The notes under the pieces are model-generated. The model did no database searches and was not told where the DNA came from. It saw nothing but the letters and a program-made list of their open reading frames with translations. The translations under genes and the position numbers were made by a program. A stretch of 44,872 nucleotides of DNA from Nocardia tenerifensis NBRC 101015 (lineage in GTDB: Bacteria > Actinomycetota > Actinomycetes > Mycobacteriales > Mycobacteriaceae), in the NCBI RefSeq assembly GCF_000308715.1, contig NZ_BAGH01000600.1:1-44872 (forward strand). The letters run 5' to 3'. Below are positions 31,170 through 39,240 of this stretch, in pieces. The number at the start of each line of letters is the position of its first letter. Position 1 is the first letter of the stretch.

Positions 31170-32300
31170 CTAAACGGAACGCAGTACCAGGACCGTGATT
31201 TCGCTCGGCGCGAAGACGCGCAGCTGGGGACCCCAGAAGCCGGTGCCCCGGCTGGTGTAGAGCTGAGTGCGCTCGCCGTGGCGGCTCAGACCCGCGACGA
31301 CCGGCTGATCGAGGCGCACCAGGTAGTGGAACGGCCAGATCTGGCCGCCGTGGGTGTGGCCCGAAATCTGCAGTGCCACCCCCGCGGCCGCGGCGGCGGC
31401 GATCTGCTTGGGCTGATGGGCCAGCAGCACCACGGGCAGGCTCGGGTCGGCGCCCTCGAGCGCGGTGGGCAGGTCGGGTCCGTGGCCGGGCAGTCCGACG
31501 CCGGTCGGGTCGTCGATGCCCGCGATCACCAGCCGGTCACCGCCGCGGGTCACCGTTCGATGCGCGTTGTGCAGGGGCGTCCAGCCGATCGAGGCCATGT
31601 GGTCGATCCAGCCCTGCGCGTCGCCGAAGTACTCGTGGTTGCCGGTGATGTAGAACCGGCCGAGCGCGGCCTCCACCTTGCCGAGCGGGTCGACCTGCGG
31701 GTGCCGCTTCGCGACCGAGCCGTCCGCGAGATCGCCCGCGTGACAGGCGATATCGGGGCGCTGCGCGTTGACGACGTCGACCACCCGCTCCGACCAGCCC
31801 AGTCGATCCAGCGCGGCGAAGTGCGTATCGGTGACGACCACCAGGCGCAGTCCGTCGAGACCGCGACCCAGGCCGGGGATCGGCACCTCCGTCGTGCGCA
31901 CCCGGGGCACCCGCCGCGCCTCGATGATTCCCCAGACCACCAGCGCGATCGACGCCGCGAGCACGCCCGCCGCGACCACGCGGGAGCGAGCCGGATCGTG
32001 CACGCCCGCGACGGCCAGCCCCAGCCCGGCGATGTTGCCGATCACCGACCAGCTGAACACCACCCAGGCCACGCCGAGCAGGGTGTCGCCGACGATCGCG
32101 GCGACATCGGACTGGGCCGGGCCGTGGCCGAGGAACATCGCCGCGGACAGGCAGGCGAACGCGAGCAGGAACACCGCGGTGCCCAGCCAGAACAGCGGGC
32201 CTGTTCCGTCGGTCGGCGCGCCCACCAGCGTCAACCATGGAACGATGAACAGGATCGCGGGTATCGCCAGGAACAGGGCAACGCGGGGAACGTACTTCAC
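31170..32300 (-). CDS. Membrane-anchored metallophosphoesterase
   Basis: 376 residues from GTG 32300 (GAGG 8 bp upstream). Four membrane helices in the first 150 residues (VALFLAIPAILFIVPWL and following) precede a calcineurin-like domain with all metal motifs: V-T-D-T-H-F, HAGDLADG, TGNHEYFGD, LLAHQP and SGHTHGGQIWPFH. Such YkuE-like enzymes hydrolyse phosphoesters, some acting on lipid-linked substrates at the membrane. The catalytic domain is placed after the last helix; which side it faces is not certain. It is upstream of the Bmp operon on the same strand, but with a hairpin in between. Confidence 0.87.
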   Translation of the reverse strand: MKYVPRVALFLAIPAILFIVPWLTLVGAPTDGTGPLFWLGTAVFLLAFACLSAAMFLGHGPAQSDVAAIVGDTLLGVAWVVFSWSVIGNIAGLGLAVAGVHDPARSRVVAAGVLAASIALVVWGIIEARRVPRVRTTEVPIPGLGRGLDGLRLVVVTDTHFAALDRLGWSERVVDVVNAQRPDIACHAGDLADGSVAKRHPQVDPLGKVEAALGRFYITGNHEYFGDAQGWIDHMASIGWTPLHNAHRTVTRGGDRLVIAGIDDPTGVGLPGHGPDLPTALEGADPSLPVVLLAHQPKQIAAAAAAGVALQISGHTHGGQIWPFHYLVRLDQPVVAGLSRHGERTQLYTSRGTGFWGPQLRVFAPSEITVLVLRSV

Positions 32301-32358
32301 CAGACCATCCTCGTCGGCGCGGCGCCGGTGCCCCGCAGGCGCTGTCGACGATAACAGT

Positions 32359-32904
32359 GTGGGCGTTCTCGCCCTGGCCTGGCTGCTCTCGCCGGCGGTA
32401 GGCAAACCGCGCGACCCGCGGCTGCGTTCGATCGTGGCGGTGGTCGCCTGTTGGACGGCGGGGCCGGCGACCAAGCGCGCCGCGCGGCACGCCGACGGCG
32501 GGTTGGTCCGAATCAGCCCGTACCTGGCCCACATTCAGGCCGCCGACGCGGAAGAGCCGAGCACGCCAACGGAATCGGCGCGCCAGCTCAGGCAGGCCCT
32601 GCACGCGCGCCCGCGGTGTAGCGTGCCGGGCCGGCCGATGCCGATCGCCAGGCTGGCGGCCGAGGGGCTCGACGCGGACGTGGACGAGCTGCTCGTGCCG
32701 GCGGGGGCGCTGGGGTCGACCGTTTACGTTCGCACCAGGCGCGCGCCCCACGTGGTGCGCACGGTCGCGCCGGGGGCGAGCCGGATGAGCCCGTCGCCGG
32801 TCCGAAAAGCGTTGGGCGGACACGTCATCGGTTCCACGGCCAGGCCGGTGCGCCGCCGCGACGGGGCGAGCGTGTCGGCCGAGAACAGCTGCACCACCGG
32901 GTAG
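32359..32904 (+). CDS. Hypothetical protein overlapping the epimerase gene end
   Basis: Open frame of 181 residues from GTG 32359. Up to about 32725 it looks like a real protein: balanced composition, L/V/D/E-rich helices (RLRSIVAVVACWTAGP, MPIARLAAEGLDADVDELLV) and G/C third positions. After that it runs antisense through 181 bp of the epimerase gene and turns into low-quality Arg/Ser-rich sequence. It therefore looks like a gene that has lost its original stop, or one with a true convergent overlap. No Shine-Dalgarno is seen. It is the only candidate for the 423-bp space between 32300 and 32724. Confidence 0.4.
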   Translation: MGVLALAWLLSPAVGKPRDPRLRSIVAVVACWTAGPATKRAARHADGGLVRISPYLAHIQAADAEEPSTPTESARQLRQALHARPRCSVPGRPMPIARLAAEGLDADVDELLVPAGALGSTVYVRTRRAPHVVRTVAPGASRMSPSPVRKALGGHVIGSTARPVRRRDGASVSAENSCTTG

Positions 32905-33644
32905 GAGTCGTCCATCCAGAGCTCGGCGACCGCTCCGTCGTCGCCGCGCAGCCGAACCCGGGCGAGTCCGTCGGCGTCGCGGGCCAGATCGGTGAACGGG
33001 TCGTCGAACACCAACGCGCCCACCGGTTTCGGCGTCGTGAAGTCGTACGGCGTGCCCCGCACCGGCTCGGTGCCGACCGGCAGCCCGCGGTCGGGGTCGG
33101 TGACGATCCGGGTCGCCGCGTCGAAATGCAGGACGGCGTCGTCGATTCGGCCGCAGCCCGGCGACAGGTACGGGTGCTGGCCGCAGCCGTACGGCGCCGC
33201 GGTATCGCCGAGGTTGGTCGCGGTGGTGGTGACGGTGAGACCGTCGTCGGACAGCGCGTAGCAGATGGCGACGTCGAGATGGAACGGGTAGCCCTTGCGC
33301 GGATGCAGGGTCGTCCGCATGGTGATCTCGTTCTCGTGCGCGTCGGTCGCCCGCCACGGCCGCCAGCGCAGCAGCCCGTGTATCGCGGTGCGCTTGGCGG
33401 GCTCGGTGAGCGGAAGCTGATGGTCGACGCCGTCGAAGCGATACGCGCCGTCCGCCAACCGATTCGGCCACGGGATGAGGGCGGTGCCGCGGCCGCCGTC
33501 GGCCATCGCCGCGACATCATAGGGCTCGAGCACGTCCCGCCCGGCGACCCGGAACTCCCGGATCCCCCCGCCCACTTCGACGATCACCGCCCGCTGGTCG
33601 CCGAGGCCGATCGAGAACTGCTGTCCGGACGGTGGCGGGGTCAT
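32724..33644 (-). CDS. Aldose 1-epimerase-like (galactose mutarotase family) protein
   Basis: 306 residues. Family features are in order: VGGGIREFRVAGRDVLEPY, ALIPWPNRLADGAYRFDG, the HGLLRWRPW region with a conserved His, PYGCGQHPYLSPG with the catalytic His, and LAVEPMTCPPNAF holding the likely Glu base. It would interconvert alpha and beta anomers of a hexose, or be one of the related proteins with an unknown sugar. No signal peptide. Its last 180 bp overlap the hypothetical plus-strand frame. It is divergent from the type VII cassette. Confidence 0.85.
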   Translation of the reverse strand: MTPPPSGQQFSIGLGDQRAVIVEVGGGIREFRVAGRDVLEPYDVAAMADGGRGTALIPWPNRLADGAYRFDGVDHQLPLTEPAKRTAIHGLLRWRPWRATDAHENEITMRTTLHPRKGYPFHLDVAICYALSDDGLTVTTTATNLGDTAAPYGCGQHPYLSPGCGRIDDAVLHFDAATRIVTDPDRGLPVGTEPVRGTPYDFTTPKPVGALVFDDPFTDLARDADGLARVRLRGDDGAVAELWMDDSYPVVQLFSADTLAPSRRRTGLAVEPMTCPPNAFRTGDGLIRLAPGATVRTTWGARLVRT

Positions 33645-33830
33645 GAGAGGACGGTACCGGCGTCATCGATCGCCGCGGCGATCAGGCGCGCTGACGGCTC
33701 GCGCCCGACCGCGCAACCGGAGGAAATCCTCAGCCTGAAATCCGTAAATTGTTACCGCCCAAGGGATTCCGGTGTGTTACGGTTCGTCGGACGCGGGGGT
33801 TCGTTTCCCCGCTTATTCACAGGGGAGCTC

Positions 33831-34139
33831 ATGGCCGAAATATTGCAGGCCGATCTCGACGCGCTGCGCGGGCTCGGCAAGGCCCTCACCGGACGCGCGA
33901 CGGCCATCGCCGGCCTCGAGATCGACGCGCGGACCACCATGCCGGACTCGCCGATTCAGCAGGCCATGGCCGCCGTCGGCCCGGCCGCGCTCGCCGCGTT
34001 CGGCGCGCTGAAGAGCAATATCGAACAGATGGCCGCGGTGACCAACTCCGGGGTGAGGGCGTATAGCGACGTCGAACAGGCCTTCGTCGAGCAGGTCCGC
34101 ACACTGGACCCGCCGCGGCATGCCCGGGTGCCGGAGTGA
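33831..34139 (+). CDS. EspC-like type VII secretion substrate
   Basis: 102 residues, all-helical, without a signal peptide. It has the length and layout of EspC/WXG100-like ESX substrates: helix 1 (ILQADLDALRGLGKALTGRA), a loop (TTMPDSPI), helix 2 (QQAMAAVGPAALAAFGALKSNIEQMAAVTNSG), and the export motif Y-x-x-x-E as Y78-S-D-V-E82. There is no W-x-G, as in EspC. AGGGGAG lies next to the ATG. The stop overlaps the start of the next gene, whose product carries W-K-G, so the two may dimerise for secretion. The ESX machinery is not in the window. Confidence 0.75.
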   Translation: MAEILQADLDALRGLGKALTGRATAIAGLEIDARTTMPDSPIQQAMAAVGPAALAAFGALKSNIEQMAAVTNSGVRAYSDVEQAFVEQVRTLDPPRHARVPE

Positions 34140-35509
34140 CGACGATCAGCCACGTCCGCGCGTGTATTCCGACGACCATGGTGACCTACGGCTCCCAATT
34201 AGCCGATCGCAGTGCCGATTTCGTGCGCGAGGTGGACGGCATGGGGCGCGACGTCGATACGGTGGCGAAGGGTTGGAAAGGCGAGGGTGCCGCGGCGGCA
34301 TCGCTACGCGCGGTCAGCGAGAAACTGACGGGGACCTTCATCGATGAGGTCGCGGTCCGCGTCGGGCAGTACTTCGCATCGTATGGCCTGCAACTGGATC
34401 TCACCAAGAGCTCGCTGCTGGCGATAGTCGACAACGAGGCGGCCGCCGCGGGTATGAAGATCGCCGACGACGGGGCCGTCACCCCGCCCAAGTATCCGGG
34501 TAACCCGCCGCTCGCAACGATCATGCAAGGGAAACTGAACAGCGAGGCCAGCGGTTTCCAGGAAAGGATCAAAGACCTGCTGAAGGTCTTCGGGGAGGTG
34601 GAGGAGGAGGCGGCCGAAGCGATCAACAAGGGCGTGGAAAGGCTGGAGATGCTGACGAAGTCGCCCGCGGCGGCCATGCCCCAGCTCTCCCTGCTGAAAC
34701 CGCTGCACTCGACCGACGGCCGCTACCAGATCGAACCGTTACCGTGGCCGGCCATCCTCCACGACGACACATTCATCTACAACACCAAGAGCGGTAATTT
34801 CGACGACTGGCTGAACAAACAGAAGTGGATGGCGAAACTGCACGGGGGCGAGTATTTCAAGAATCTCGACGACGCCACCGCGTTGTACCGCCATTATTGG
34901 GACAACAACGGCAAGCCGAAGAAATTCGACTACGACGAGGCCTACAACGAGGACAAGTCGGTCAAGTACGCGGTGGACTGGGAGATCAGCCGCTCGGCTG
35001 TCGCCGCCGACCAGTTCGTGCGCACCGGACGCGACAGGTTCCAGCTGACCGGCCAACCAGTCGCCGTCGGGTCGAAACAGGCCGCCCGTGATTACGGTAT
35101 CCACTACCCGGTGACCGAGAACTGGCAGAAGGCAATCGGCGGTTATCAGCAGTTCAGTCATTCGACCGTGCGGGTCGAGGGCAACCGCGTGACCATGGAC
35201 ATCACGGTGGAAGCCCAGGACTACTACGACTTCGACAATGGCAAGTCCGACCTCGGCACCGGCGCCAAGGACTCCGAGAACGGCCGGTTCACCGAGATCG
35301 GCTGGGCGAAGCCGTTCGAAACGCACGGCAGGATCACCAGGACCCTGTCGTGGGAGGTGGGTCACCCGCCGTCCACCGCGACGGTCGACGGCGGCTCCGA
35401 GCCACAACGCAATCCGGGGCGCGAGGATCGCACCGACAACCGCAACTCCGGCGACGGCAAGCGGGCACCCGACAATGACCGCGACACCGGCGCAGAACGG
35501 CCCAAATGA
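34136..35509 (+). CDS. WXG-headed type VII effector candidate with a toxin-like C-terminal domain
   Basis: 457 residues from GTG 34136 (GTGA overlap). Residues 15-90 are a WXG100-like helical hairpin with W47-K-G49. A middle part (140-175) is coiled-coil-like. Residues 195-410 form a separate domain with ALYRHYWDNNGKP (249-261), a D362-Y-Y-D365 motif, and WAKPFETHGRITRTLSWEVG at its end. These features recall C-terminal domains of polymorphic toxins, including colicin M-like ones whose active site has D-x-Y-D; the H-R pair of colicin M is not found. The tail after 420 is polar and disordered. The lipoprotein encoded next overlaps the stop and may be its immunity protein. Confidence 0.65.
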   Translation: MTTISHVRACIPTTMVTYGSQLADRSADFVREVDGMGRDVDTVAKGWKGEGAAAASLRAVSEKLTGTFIDEVAVRVGQYFASYGLQLDLTKSSLLAIVDNEAAAAGMKIADDGAVTPPKYPGNPPLATIMQGKLNSEASGFQERIKDLLKVFGEVEEEAAEAINKGVERLEMLTKSPAAAMPQLSLLKPLHSTDGRYQIEPLPWPAILHDDTFIYNTKSGNFDDWLNKQKWMAKLHGGEYFKNLDDATALYRHYWDNNGKPKKFDYDEAYNEDKSVKYAVDWEISRSAVAADQFVRTGRDRFQLTGQPVAVGSKQAARDYGIHYPVTENWQKAIGGYQQFSHSTVRVEGNRVTMDITVEAQDYYDFDNGKSDLGTGAKDSENGRFTEIGWAKPFETHGRITRTLSWEVGHPPSTATVDGGSEPQRNPGREDRTDNRNSGDGKRAPDNDRDTGAERPK

Positions 35510-35997
35510 CTGTGCTGGCAGGGCGTCTGGCCCCCGCCGTCATCGCGACGGCGGTGCTGGCCGCGCTCGGCTGCACCTCGCCGACCGGCGAGTCCACCCC
35601 GAAGGAAAGGACCGGTCAGGTGTCCGACGCCGTCCGCTCCGACCCCGAGACATTGATCAAGTATTTTCCGCTCATCGGGCACCCCGCGTCCGTCTCGTGG
35701 ATCGCCTGGGACAACTCCGCCGGCGCGCCCGGCCCGACCATCTACTGGGTCGACGCGGTGGTCGAGCTCGAGCCCGACACCGCGGCGCGGCTGCGCAGCC
35801 GTTACGCGCCCACCGAGTCCGTCGCCGCGCCGGTTCTCAAAGAGGGCCTGCGCCAAGCGGTTCCGAGCGGCGCCTACGTCACCGGGCCGGAGTTCGACGC
35901 CGCGCTGGGCGGGTCGGCGGAGTGGAACGGCACGGCGCGCGGATACCTGCACCCCGACCGGCCGCTGCTGGTCTTCCAGGCGTCGGCCGGCGGCTGA
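35506..35997 (+). CDS. Lipoprotein linked to the type VII effector, possible immunity protein
   Basis: 163 residues. The lipoprotein signal ends in LAALGC (Cys23). The mature part contains ETLIKYFPLIGHPASVSWIAW, then TIYWVDAVVELEPDTAARLR and AYVTGPEFDAALGG, with no recognised family. The ATG overlaps the effector stop by 4 bp, so the two are made together. A surface-anchored partner encoded right after a toxin-like effector is the usual layout of immunity proteins against envelope-acting toxins. This is inference from context; it could also be an adhesin or secretion accessory. Confidence 0.65.
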   Translation: MTVLAGRLAPAVIATAVLAALGCTSPTGESTPKERTGQVSDAVRSDPETLIKYFPLIGHPASVSWIAWDNSAGAPGPTIYWVDAVVELEPDTAARLRSRYAPTESVAAPVLKEGLRQAVPSGAYVTGPEFDAALGGSAEWNGTARGYLHPDRPLLVFQASAGG

Positions 35998-36030
35998 CCG
36001 CGCGAGTAGTTCCGATCGAGTGAGGTTTGC

Positions 36031-36375
36031 GTGCACGATCCCACGCACGACGAGTTGGGCATGAAGGTACAGCGCGCCCAGTACCAGTTGGCGCAGATCC
36101 GAGGGGTCGGCAAGGTCGACGGGGTCAGCGTCGAGGTGGACGCGGAGAACCGGCTGGTGTCGCTCAACGTGCCGAACGCCGAGCGCATCATCGCCGCCTA
36201 CGACGCCGCGGTGCGCGACCTACAGCCCCAGGTGGACGAGGCGATGCGGGAACTCGCCGAAGATCCCCAGGTGAGTTCCGCACGCATCTTCACCGAGGCC
36301 AACTCCGCCCGCTTGGAGGCGGAGCGCCGCGAGCGAGAACGGTCCAGCGGCGGCTTCCTCGAATCCGGTTGGTGA
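36031..36375 (+). CDS. YbaB/EspL-like protein of the type VII cassette
   Basis: 114 residues from GTG 36031 with GAGG 5 bp upstream. The fold is YbaB/EbfC-like: a helix (DELGMKVQRAQYQLAQIRGV), a beta hairpin (GVSVEVDAENRLVSLNVP) and a long C-terminal helix (AYDAAVRDLQPQVDEAMREL). In ESX loci such proteins (EspL type) stabilise or chaperone secreted substrates, and others bind DNA. Its place 33 bp after the lipoprotein gene completes the four-gene cassette. The C-terminus is charged and ends in GGFLESGW. Confidence 0.72.
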   Translation: MHDPTHDELGMKVQRAQYQLAQIRGVGKVDGVSVEVDAENRLVSLNVPNAERIIAAYDAAVRDLQPQVDEAMRELAEDPQVSSARIFTEANSARLEAERRERERSSGGFLESGW

Positions 36376-36440
36376 CCCGAGCTTTCGCTGGGGTCGAAGT
36401 GATTGTCGCCGTGCGGCTTCCGGTGCCGAGGCGACATCGC

Positions 36441-37250
36441 TCAGGGGATCCGGGCCACCGCGCCGAGCATGGCGACCGCCTCCGGCCTGGGGTGCGGCCG
36501 CCACTCGCCGGGCCGCCACGCCATCACCGAGCCGACGCCGGGCGAGACGAGGTCGAGACCGGTGAAGAAGCGGGCGAACTCCTCGGTCGTGCGGAGCCGG
36601 AACGGAACGCCGCTGCGCTGGTTGGCGGCGTTCGTGTCGGCGAGCTCCTCGGCGGACATGTGGTCGCTGGTGGCGTGGGACATCACCAGGTAGCTGCCCG
36701 ACGGCAACGCGTCGCACAGCGTGCGCACAAGCTCGTACGGGCTTGCGTCGTCGGTGATGAAATGCATGATGGCCACGAGCATCAGCGCCACCGGCCGGTC
36801 GAGGTCGAGCATCCGGGACTCGTCGAGTTTGCGAAGGATGTCGGCCGGGTCGCGGACGTCGGCGTCGAGGTAGGCGGTCGCGCCCTCGGGTGAGCTGTCG
36901 AGCAGCTCGCGGGCGTGCAGCAGCACGATCGGGTCGTTGTCCACGTAGACGACGCGCGACTCGGGGGCGATGCTCTGCGCGATCTCGTGCACGTTGCCCG
37001 CGGTGGGCAGGCCCGTGCCGATATCGAGGAACTGCCGGACGCCCGCCTCGGCCAGGTAGTCCACCGCGCGGCGCAGAAAGCTGCGATTCTCCAGCGCGGC
37101 CAGGCGGATGGTGGGAAACGCCTCGGCCACCACGTCGGCCGACGCGCGGTCGGCGGGGAAGTTGTTCTTGCCGCCCAACCAGTAGTCGTACCGGCGCGCC
37201 GGATGCGGCTTCGACACGTCGATCCCCGCGGCGGGTGGTTCCGAGTCCAC
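36441..37250 (-). CDS. SAM-dependent methyltransferase (S-adenosyl methyltransferase family)
   Basis: 269 residues from GTG 37250 (GAGG 5 bp upstream). The N-terminal signature PHPARRYDYWLGGKNNFPADR and the SAM motif QFLDIGTGLPTAGNVHEIAQ are diagnostic for the actinobacterial PF04672 family. VVYVDNDPIVLLHAREL and LMLVAIMHFI follow. The substrate is unknown for most members; they are abundant in Nocardia and Streptomyces. It is convergent with the type VII cassette and divergent from the M23 gene. Confidence 0.88.
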   Translation of the reverse strand: MDSEPPAAGIDVSKPHPARRYDYWLGGKNNFPADRASADVVAEAFPTIRLAALENRSFLRRAVDYLAEAGVRQFLDIGTGLPTAGNVHEIAQSIAPESRVVYVDNDPIVLLHARELLDSSPEGATAYLDADVRDPADILRKLDESRMLDLDRPVALMLVAIMHFITDDASPYELVRTLCDALPSGSYLVMSHATSDHMSAEELADTNAANQRSGVPFRLRTTEEFARFFTGLDLVSPGVGSVMAWRPGEWRPHPRPEAVAMLGAVARIP

Positions 37251-37384
37251 AACGACCTCGATTCATCTCGTCGGCGGCGAAGGTGGTGCCGCAACCATAC
37301 CGACGATGCCCGGCCCACTGAGCGGACCGAACCGGCACGTCGGGTGGGGCGCTCTCCGATATACACAGCGGAGAGGAGGGCACC

Positions 37385-38017
37385 ATGAACCGATACTGGC
37401 CCATAGCCCGCGAAGCACTGACGATCGGCTCACCGTTCGGCCCGCGCGAGGGCGGATTCCACGCCGGACAGGACTTTCCCGCGCCCGACGGCACCCCGAT
37501 CTACGCCTGCGCGGGCGGCACCGTGCTGTACCTCGGCGCCGCCTCGGGGTACGGCGAGTGGATCGTGATCGACCATCCCAGCGCGGACGGCGGCGGGGTG
37601 AGCGAATACGGCCACATGTGGGACGCGCACGCGACCGGGCTCTCGGTCGGCGACCGCGTCGAGGCGGGGCAGCTGATCGCCTACGTCGGCAACAACGGCG
37701 GCTCGACCGGTCCGCATCTGCACCTCAGCGTCATGCCGTACGGGTACGACCCCGACGCCAAGATCGACCCGATGGGGTGGCTGGGCGCCGCCGGGTTTCC
37801 CGAGGAGGAGTTCTTCTGGGCTCTCAGCGACGACGAACAGCGCGAACTGCTCGATCGGACCCGGGCGGTCTGGGCCCAGCTGTGCGGACCCGTCGGCGCG
37901 GGCTGGCCGCAGCTCGGCCGCAATCCGAACGGCACCGACCGCACCGTCGTCGATGCGCTCGCGGCACTGCCGCCGGTGCGGCATGCGACGCCGCCGCCGG
38001 TGAAAAGGCCGGGTTGA
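37385..38017 (+). CDS. M23 family endopeptidase without signal peptide
   Basis: 210 residues. The M23 zinc site is intact: H26-x-x-x-D30 in SPFGPREGGFHAGQDF, and GPHLHL near residue 110. It should cut peptidoglycan cross-bridges. There is no signal peptide or membrane helix, and the C-terminal part (SDDEQRELLDRTRAVWAQL then GWPQLGRNPNGTDRTVVDAL) resembles the tail of actinophage endolysins. It may therefore reach the wall by a non-Sec route or after lysis, or be of phage origin. A strong GGAGAGGAGGG precedes the ATG. No holin or other phage gene is adjacent. Confidence 0.8.
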   Translation: MNRYWPIAREALTIGSPFGPREGGFHAGQDFPAPDGTPIYACAGGTVLYLGAASGYGEWIVIDHPSADGGGVSEYGHMWDAHATGLSVGDRVEAGQLIAYVGNNGGSTGPHLHLSVMPYGYDPDAKIDPMGWLGAAGFPEEEFFWALSDDEQRELLDRTRAVWAQLCGPVGAGWPQLGRNPNGTDRTVVDALAALPPVRHATPPPVKRPG

Positions 38018-38048
38018 CCGCGCCGCCCGCGGCGGGCAAGGTGAGCCG

Positions 38049-39017
38049 ATGGGCAGTGAAGAGGTCCGCGACGGGGTAACGCTGACCAACCTCGACAAGC
38101 CGCTGTTCGACGGCGCCGAGGCGACCAAGCGCGATCTGGTCGACTACCTCGAGGGCGTCGGCGAGCGGCTCGTGCGGCAGCTGCGGGACCGCCCGCTGTC
38201 GGTGCTGCGGGTCCGCCCCGGCCAGGAACCGTTCATGCAGAAGAACCTGCCCAAATACACCCCGGAGTGGCTGCCGCGGGTGACTCTGTGGGCCGAGTCC
38301 TCGCACCGCGAGGTGACCTACGCGCTGGGCAACGACGTCCGCACCCTGCTGTGGTTCGGCAATCAGCGGGCGGTCGAGTACCACCCGACGCTGCTGCTCG
38401 CCGAGCACAGTAGGGGCCCAACCCATTTGATCCTCGACCTCGACCCGCCGCCGGATCAGCCGTTCCGGCAGGCGGTGCTCGCCGCGAAGCTGATTCGCGA
38501 GGCGCTCGCGAACGACGGACTCGCCGGCGCGGTGAAAACCAGTGGCGCCAAAGGCGTGCACGTCTTCGTGCCGTTGCGGCCGGGCCAGGCCATCGACGAC
38601 GTCGCGGCGGCCACCCGCGCGGTCGCGGCCCGCGCCGAGCGCCTCGACCCCGATCTCGCCACCACCGCCTTCATCAGGGAGGACCGCGGCGGCCGGGTCT
38701 TTCTCGACTCCACCCGCGCGGGCGGCGCGACCGTCGTCGCCGCCTACAGCCCGCGCATCCGGCCGGGCACCACCGTCTCGTTCCCGGTCGCCTGGCCCGA
38801 TCTCGACAATGTCGCCCCGCGCGATTTCACGATCCGCACCGCGCTCACCCAGCTCGGCGATCGGGACCCGTGGGCCGAGGAGATGCCTGAGCCTCAGGAT
38901 CTGCCCGCCGATCTCGTCGCGGAGGGCCACACGATTCCCGTCGCGCGCGTCCAGGCGATGCACGAGGGTAAACGCAGGGCACGCGCGCGTCGGGAGAACA
39001 AAGCCGCCGAGTCGTGA
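38049..39017 (+). CDS. ligD: LigD-type DNA polymerase/primase domain protein
   Basis: 322 residues, the stand-alone polymerase module of LigD (PolDom). The metal-binding motif LDLDPPP supplies two catalytic Asp, a third lies in VFLDSTRAGG, and AVEYHPTLLL and KTSGAKGVHVFVPL are family hallmarks. It fills gaps with ribonucleotides or deoxynucleotides during Ku-dependent end joining or in related repair. Ligase and phosphoesterase modules and Ku are not encoded here, so it must work with proteins encoded elsewhere. It starts 31 bp after the M23 gene. Confidence 0.88.
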   Translation: MGSEEVRDGVTLTNLDKPLFDGAEATKRDLVDYLEGVGERLVRQLRDRPLSVLRVRPGQEPFMQKNLPKYTPEWLPRVTLWAESSHREVTYALGNDVRTLLWFGNQRAVEYHPTLLLAEHSRGPTHLILDLDPPPDQPFRQAVLAAKLIREALANDGLAGAVKTSGAKGVHVFVPLRPGQAIDDVAAATRAVAARAERLDPDLATTAFIREDRGGRVFLDSTRAGGATVVAAYSPRIRPGTTVSFPVAWPDLDNVAPRDFTIRTALTQLGDRDPWAEEMPEPQDLPADLVAEGHTIPVARVQAMHEGKRRARARRENKAAES

Positions 39018-39240
39018 ACCGGCGCGACCGCGAATTCGCTTGCCCTACAGGGACAGTCACGAGTGCCAGTGGCCGCCTGTGCGGCCGTGCCCGGCAGGCC
39101 GGGAAGTCGCGGTAGCGGCTCGAGCCGGCAGCTTTGGCCGGTGCTGTCGGGCCCGCTGGGAATGTCTATGAGCTCGCGATGGTTTCACCAGTCCCGGCGC
39201 TCCGGCGCGGGAGATGGAGCTATCGGGAGAAGGGGCAGCG

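Noticed and set aside
34136..35509. Effector protein read as an intact colicin M enzyme
   Set aside because: Only the D-x-Y-D part of the active site is matched; the H-R pair is missing, so only a loose resemblance is claimed.
37385..39017. M23 and LigD polymerase genes as part of a prophage
   Set aside because: No integrase, terminase, capsid, tail or holin genes are present; neighbours are ordinary chromosomal genes.
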